Part shown: piece after piece, positions 5,808-9,208 of the stretch
How positions within the stretch are numbered: position 1 is the first letter of the stretch
How the letters are laid out: each line of letters starts with the position of its first letter
Source of the DNA: an uncultured Anaerosolibacter sp.
Lineage (GTDB): Bacteria > Bacillota_A > Clostridia > Peptostreptococcales > Thermotaleaceae
Length of the DNA stretch: 9,208 nucleotides
Direction: 5' to 3'
Assembly (NCBI GenBank): GCA_937948705.1
Contig: CALECF010000233.1
Location: 1 to 9,208, forward strand
Translations under genes and position numbers: made by a program
The notes under the pieces: generated by a model
The model's input: only the letters and a program-made list of their open reading frames with translations
What the model was told of the DNA's origin: nothing
The model's database searches: none

Positions 5808-7097
5808 ATGCAAAAGATAAAGATTGGATTATTGGGATTTGGTACGGTAGGAAGTGGCGTTTGGAAGATTCTTCAGGAAAACAAAGAGATTATCGAGAAG
5901 AATTGTGGATACGAGGTAGAAGTTTCAAAAATACTCGTTCAAGATATGGTAAAAAAAAGAGAAGGGATTGAGCAGAAAGATATATTTACAAACAATCCTA
6001 AGGATATTTTAGAGGATCCCACAGTTGAAATCGTGATCGAAGTGATGGGTGGTATTGAGCCTGCAAGAGAGTATATTTTAGGCGCTATAGAAAATAAAAA
6101 ACATGTTATTACTGCCAATAAAGCGCTTATTGCTTCCCATGGAGATCAATTGATCTCCGCTGCGAAGAAAGCACAGGTAGAACTATATTATGAGGCCAGT
6201 GTTGCTGGGGGTATACCGATAATTCATGCTATAAAAGAAAGCTTGTCAGCCAATAGAATCTACAATATCATGGGTATTTTAAACGGCACTACCAATTATA
6301 TTTTGACGAAAATGACTGCTGAGAATATGGACTTCGAAACAGCTCTTAAGGAAGCACAGGAAAAGGGATATGCGGAAGCAGACCCTACCAGTGACGTAGA
6401 AGGACATGATGCAGTTTACAAGCTGACGATTTTAGCTAGGTTGGCGTTTGGTAGCTACGTTCATTTTGAAGATGTATATCGAGAAGGAATTACAAAGATC
6501 ACACCGATTGATATTGAATATGCAAAAGAATTAGGATATGTGATCAAACTCCTTGCAATTGCTAAGGAAGAAAATGGAAAGATTGGGGTAAAGGTACATC
6601 CTACCTTTGTGCCTCATCAGCATCCGCTGGCTGCGGTAGGAGATGCCTTTAATGCGGTATTTATAAAAGGAAATGCGGTAGGAGATCTGATGTTTTATGG
6701 TAGAGGCGCAGGAGATCTTCCCACAGGGAGCGCTGTTGTTGGTGATATGATTAATATTATTAAAAAGAAAGACCTGCAAAAACCCCTTTATGAAAATGGA
6801 TTTGATGAAAATGAAAAACGAGTTATTAGTATGGAAGAGAGTCAGTCAGAATACTATGTTCGTTTACTCGTTAAGGATGTTCCGGGTGTGTTTGGAAAAG
6901 TGGCAACAGAGTTTGGACGGCATAAGGTAAGCTTATCCTCTGTCATCCAAAAGGGTAGAGAAGAACCTTCTGTATCCCTAGTATTTATTACCCATGAGAC
7001 TACTGAACAGGACGTACAGATGGCACTGAAGGATATTGTGAAGATTCCAGAAGTAATAAAGTTAGCCAATCTGATCCGTGTAGAAAAAATGAGTTAA
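5808..7097 (+). CDS. hom: Homoserine dehydrogenase with C-terminal ACT domain
   Basis: 429-residue cytoplasmic enzyme reducing aspartate-4-semialdehyde to homoserine with NAD(P)H, the branch point to threonine and methionine. Rossmann motif GFGTVGSGVW (10-19); catalytic Lys105 in TANKALIAS; substrate region MGILNGTTNYILTKM (155-169); GYAEADPTSDVEGHDAVYKL (188-207) with the conserved E190, D201 and K205; and a C-terminal ACT domain from about 348 (YYVRLLVKDVPGVFGKVA), expected to sense threonine. Full length for the family. An ATG at 5800 is out of frame; 5808 follows GGAGG by 9 bases. Unlike many Firmicutes, no thrC or thrB follows: the unit has its own promoter and terminator. Confidence 0.96.
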   Translation: MQKIKIGLLGFGTVGSGVWKILQENKEIIEKNCGYEVEVSKILVQDMVKKREGIEQKDIFTNNPKDILEDPTVEIVIEVMGGIEPAREYILGAIENKKHVITANKALIASHGDQLISAAKKAQVELYYEASVAGGIPIIHAIKESLSANRIYNIMGILNGTTNYILTKMTAENMDFETALKEAQEKGYAEADPTSDVEGHDAVYKLTILARLAFGSYVHFEDVYREGITKITPIDIEYAKELGYVIKLLAIAKEENGKIGVKVHPTFVPHQHPLAAVGDAFNAVFIKGNAVGDLMFYGRGAGDLPTGSAVVGDMINIIKKKDLQKPLYENGFDENEKRVISMEESQSEYYVRLLVKDVPGVFGKVATEFGRHKVSLSSVIQKGREEPSVSLVFITHETTEQDVQMALKDIVKIPEVIKLANLIRVEKMS

Positions 7098-7169
7098 GAA
7101 ACTTTGGAGATCTTGTTTTATGTAGCGCGGATATATTTGAAGCACTAAACGAAGAATAAGGAAGAAAAT

Positions 7170-7211
7170 AATAAAAATAGAAGGATCGTGACAGATCCTT
7201 CTATTTTTATT
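7170..7211 (+). terminator. Intrinsic terminator of hom (possibly bidirectional)
   Basis: An 18-bp perfect stem: AATAAAAATAGAAGGATC (7170-7187) with GATCCTTCTATTTTTATT (7194-7211), loop GTGACA. The A- and T-rich outer parts let it work in either direction. Its 3' arm abuts the rtcB promoter. The 72 bases between the hom stop and the stem hold no recognisable gene. Confidence 0.88.
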
Positions 7212-7224
7212 GCACGATTGAATC

Positions 7225-7233
7225 TGATATAAT
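7225..7233 (+). promoter_or_regulatory. Extended -10 promoter for rtcB
   Basis: TGATATAAT is a perfect extended -10 element (TGnTATAAT). The -35 position (7205-7211) falls in the T-rich end of the hom terminator and is poor (TTTATT), so recognition would rely on the extended -10. The implied start near 7240 gives a leader of about 80 bases to the rtcB start. Confidence 0.6.
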
Positions 7234-7322
7234 AGAGCATATTATCGTATTTTTAAAGTTTAAGTTAAAGTTCATGCTTAACATAAGCTTTATATAGAGA
7301 TCATTGAAATGAGGTATAAGCT

Positions 7323-8519
7323 ATGTTTATAATAGAACCTAAAGAAAAGCAAAATAAACCAATTAAAGTATGGCTGGAAGATGAAACACAAATTGAGGAT
7401 GGATGTTTAAAGCAAGCCATTAATCTTTCGCAGCTGCCTTTTCTACACCAATGGGTGTGCCTGATGCCCGATACCCATGAAGGTTTTGGGATGCCTATCG
7501 GTGGGGTAGTTGCCCTTAAAGATACTATTATTCCTAATGCTGTAGGGGTGGACATCGGCTGTGGAATGGCTTTTGTCGCAACAAACATCCACAAATCAGC
7601 ACTTAGTGAAAATGAATATAAACAGCTAGTAGGAGACATTATGAGAGATATCCCTACGGGTTTTGCACATCATAAGAAGAAACAGCCTTGTACTGTATTG
7701 GATAAAGCCGGAAGTAACTTTGATGGATATGTAAAGGAACTTGTAGATGAAATCGATAGAGGATACTATCAGCTAGGCACTTTAGGGGGAGGGAATCACT
7801 TTATCGAGATTCAAGAGGATGAAGATGGGTTTCTGGGAATTATGATCCATTCAGGAAGTCGGAATTTTGGATTCAAGATTGCGAACTACTTTAATCAGGT
7901 GGCAAAAAACTTGAATGAAAAGTGGAAATCCTCTGTGCCAAAGTCCTTTGACCTAGCTTATCTACCTACGGAGACAGTAGAAGGGAAGGCTTATACGCAA
8001 TGGATGAATCTAGCCCTCGAATTTGCAAGGGAAAATCGCCAAAAAATGCTAGAGGTGGTAAAAAACAAGCTTGAGAAGAAGCTTCATTCTATTACTTTTC
8101 ATGATGAGGTCAATGCCCATCACAATTACGCAGCCTTAGAAGAGCACCATGGAGAACAGCTTTGGATCCATCGTAAAGGTGCAATCCGTACCTTAAAGGG
8201 AGAATTAGGAATCATTCCGGGAGCCATGGGTAGTTTCTCATATATTGTTGAGGGATTAGGAAATCCAGAGACCTTTACCAGTTGTTCTCATGGTGCGGGA
8301 AGAAAAATGTCTAGATCTAAAGCAAAACAGGTCTATTCTGTAGACAAAACAATCTTAGATCTGAATCATCAAGGCATTGTGCTAGGAAAAACAAAAAAAT
8401 CAGATATCAGTGATGAGTGTCGATGGGCTTATAAAGATATTGATTTTGTAATCTCTCAAGAATTAGATTTAATCCGTCCTGTGAAAAAACTAAAAACTCT
8501 TTGTGTGATCAAGGGATAA
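7323..8519 (+). CDS. rtcB: RNA-splicing ligase RtcB
   Basis: 398-residue Mn/GTP-dependent RNA ligase joining 2',3'-cyclic phosphate (or 3'-phosphate) to 5'-OH RNA ends in RNA repair. Motifs in order: VDIGCGM (D77, C80 metal ligands), GTLGGGNHFIE (H159), HSGSRNFG (H176), EVNAHHNYA (H266/H267), HRKGAIR (283-289), PGAMGSFSYIVEG, and SHGAGRKMSR (H323, the His that is guanylylated). All expected active-site residues are present and the length fits the bacterial family (E. coli 408). GAGG lies 8 bases before ATG 7323. No rtcA, archease, RNA-binding Ro or release-factor prfH gene is adjacent, so the biological target is not indicated. The next gene downstream is only a PAP2 remnant. Confidence 0.95.
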   Translation: MFIIEPKEKQNKPIKVWLEDETQIEDGCLKQAINLSQLPFLHQWVCLMPDTHEGFGMPIGGVVALKDTIIPNAVGVDIGCGMAFVATNIHKSALSENEYKQLVGDIMRDIPTGFAHHKKKQPCTVLDKAGSNFDGYVKELVDEIDRGYYQLGTLGGGNHFIEIQEDEDGFLGIMIHSGSRNFGFKIANYFNQVAKNLNEKWKSSVPKSFDLAYLPTETVEGKAYTQWMNLALEFARENRQKMLEVVKNKLEKKLHSITFHDEVNAHHNYAALEEHHGEQLWIHRKGAIRTLKGELGIIPGAMGSFSYIVEGLGNPETFTSCSHGAGRKMSRSKAKQVYSVDKTILDLNHQGIVLGKTKKSDISDECRWAYKDIDFVISQELDLIRPVKKLKTLCVIKG

Positions 8520-8567
8520 ATAAATCCTCTGCATAGGACAATCTAGATACAGGAGTGAGGATTATCA

Positions 8568-8677
8568 ATGGTTAACATAGATGAAATATGGTAGGTGTAC
8601 ACTATCCATTGGATATCGCTACCGGCGCAGTGTTTGGAGTTACTATTAGTATTATTACCTTTAGCTTAATATCCTAG
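8568..8677 (+). pseudogene. Remnant of a PAP2-family phosphatase gene
   Basis: From 8588 one frame reads MVGVHYPLDIATGAVFG, followed by the hydrophobic end VTISIITFSLIS and a TAG at 8675-8677. This is the C-terminal signature of PAP2 phosphatases (SRxxxGVHYPLDxxxG), with the catalytic His and Asp of HxxxD kept. The Ser-Arg half of the motif and everything before it are missing. A separate start with a good ribosome site (AGGAGTGAGG at 8551-8560, ATG 8568) reads MVNIDEIW and stops at TAG in another frame. The simplest reading is an internal deletion of more than 100 codons that joined the first codons to the last 27 out of frame. Such enzymes dephosphorylate lipid phosphates or undecaprenyl pyrophosphate in the membrane. 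This copy should be inactive. Confidence 0.7.
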
Positions 8678-8680
8678 ATG

Positions 8681-8727
8681 AATTAAAAGAAAAACTCCTG
8701 ATTTTACACAGGAGTTTTCTTTTAATT
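8681..8727. terminator. Bidirectional terminator between the PAP2 remnant and the minus-strand gene
   Basis: Left arm 8681-8700 (AATTAAAAGAAAAACTCCTG) pairs with right arm 8709-8727 (CAGGAGTTTTCTTTTAATT) apart from one bulged A; loop ATTTTACA. Flanking A and T tracts let it stop transcripts from both sides. It includes the stop codon of the minus-strand gene and follows the PAP2 remnant's stop by 3 bases. It probably also ends rtcB transcripts. Confidence 0.85.
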
Positions 8728-9132
8728 GGTCTTTAATTCTCGGGCTACAATTCTATCAAGAATTTCAGCAGCTTTTATAATCACCTGGTCACAACCAGAA
8801 GCCGGGGTGCGGTGATCCTTTTTTAATGGTTTACAGTCTATATTGCCCATCGCTTTTTCATAGTCTTCAAAGAGTTCTTTAGTAAGTGCTTTAATTTTAT
8901 TGCTTTTGTGTGCTGTGTCTTCCACAAATAGTTTACTTAATACCATTACAGCAGCTGTCAGGGCGCCGCAAGTACTTTCGATAGCCATACCCCCACCAAA
9001 GCCAGCTACCAGTCTTAGATTGTCACTGTCGAGTCCTAGGTCATAGGCTTTATTCGCTCCATATAATATTTTTTCAGCACAGTTTAAATCTTTATCCTTT
9101 CCAAAGCCGTTTTCAATCATTTCTTTTAGCAT
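8722..9132 (-). CDS. C_GCAxxG_C_C family protein (putative redox protein)
   Basis: 136-residue soluble protein with the family's four spaced cysteines: C18 (NCAE), C55 (GFGGGMAIESTCGALTAA), C100 (CKPL) and C114 (SGCDQVI). The name describes this pattern; the function is not established, though redox activity or metal/Fe-S binding is generally assumed from the cysteines. Small deviation: the CGAxxG part reads CGALTA, with Ala instead of Gly. The length (about 130-150) is normal. No signal peptide is seen. GAGAGGAT lies 9 bases before the ATG on the minus strand. The upstream 76 bases to the window edge (9133-9208) hold no gene in view; a promoter may lie near or beyond the edge. It is a single convergent unit, with no partner indicated. 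Confidence 0.88.
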   Translation of the reverse strand: MLKEMIENGFGKDKDLNCAEKILYGANKAYDLGLDSDNLRLVAGFGGGMAIESTCGALTAAVMVLSKLFVEDTAHKSNKIKALTKELFEDYEKAMGNIDCKPLKKDHRTPASGCDQVIIKAAEILDRIVARELKTN

Positions 9133-9208
9133 ATTATTTATCCTCTCTTTATCCTTTTTCAGTAATAGCTTAGAAGAACCAGCAAGATCCTTACTGTTAT
9201 ATAGAAAT

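Noticed and set aside
7098..7165. Short frame ending GDLVLCSADIFEALNEE after hom as a gene remnant
   Set aside because: It has no start codon in frame and no recognisable family signature; too short to support a call.
1..9208. CRISPR array, tRNA, rRNA or insertion sequence
   Set aside because: No regularly spaced repeats, cloverleaf, rRNA segment, transposase frame or terminal inverted repeats were found on either strand.

Overview
The window is A/T-rich and looks like the chromosome of a strictly anaerobic, low-GC Firmicute (class Clostridia). The evidence is strong GGAGG-type ribosome binding sites, short intrinsic terminators after most units, and the content: a DegV-type lipid-binding protein, a soluble multisubunit [FeFe]-hydrogenase and a C_GCAxxG_C_C redox protein. 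An Alkaliphilus/Clostridium-like organism is my guess, but no marker here fixes the genus.

Layout. (1) 1-672: 3' part of a degV gene entering from the left edge. It ends in a 30-bp perfect inverted repeat that also covers the end of a 26-codon gene on the opposite strand (703-783), which is likely real and easily missed. (2) 784-1074: a leader/intergenic region with an orphan terminator (921-966), a candidate promoter (976-1005) and a weak Rex-like site. (3) 1075-5533: a four-gene operon in the order of hndABCD. It encodes a NuoE-like subunit, a thioredoxin-fold ferredoxin, a NuoF-like NAD(P)/FMN subunit and an [FeFe]-hydrogenase catalytic subunit, and closes with a strong terminator. (4) 5713-7211: homoserine dehydrogenase (hom) as a single-gene unit with its own promoter and terminator. 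(5) 7225-8519: a lone rtcB RNA ligase gene with an extended -10 promoter. (6) 8568-8677: a decayed PAP2-phosphatase gene that keeps its start region and its last 28 codons. (7) 8681-9132: a bidirectional terminator and, on the minus strand, a C_GCAxxG_C_C protein gene.

How the genes work together. Only the hnd genes form an obvious pathway: electrons exchange between NAD(P)H at HndC, a chain of Fe-S clusters in HndA/B/C/D, and protons/H2 at the HndD H-cluster. The most interesting signal is that this complex departs from the textbook bifurcating version at several electron-wiring points. HndC ends without the usual C-terminal two-[4Fe-4S] domain. Its N3-type cluster motif has lost one Cys (position 461) and gained another (504). 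HndB shows only three of four ligand cysteines. The H-cluster L1 motif of HndD reads TNCCP rather than TSCCP. HndD's H-cluster ligands and proton-path residues are otherwise intact, so the enzyme is probably active but may be wired differently, for example as an NAD(P)H-dependent, non-bifurcating hydrogenase. That functional reading is inference.
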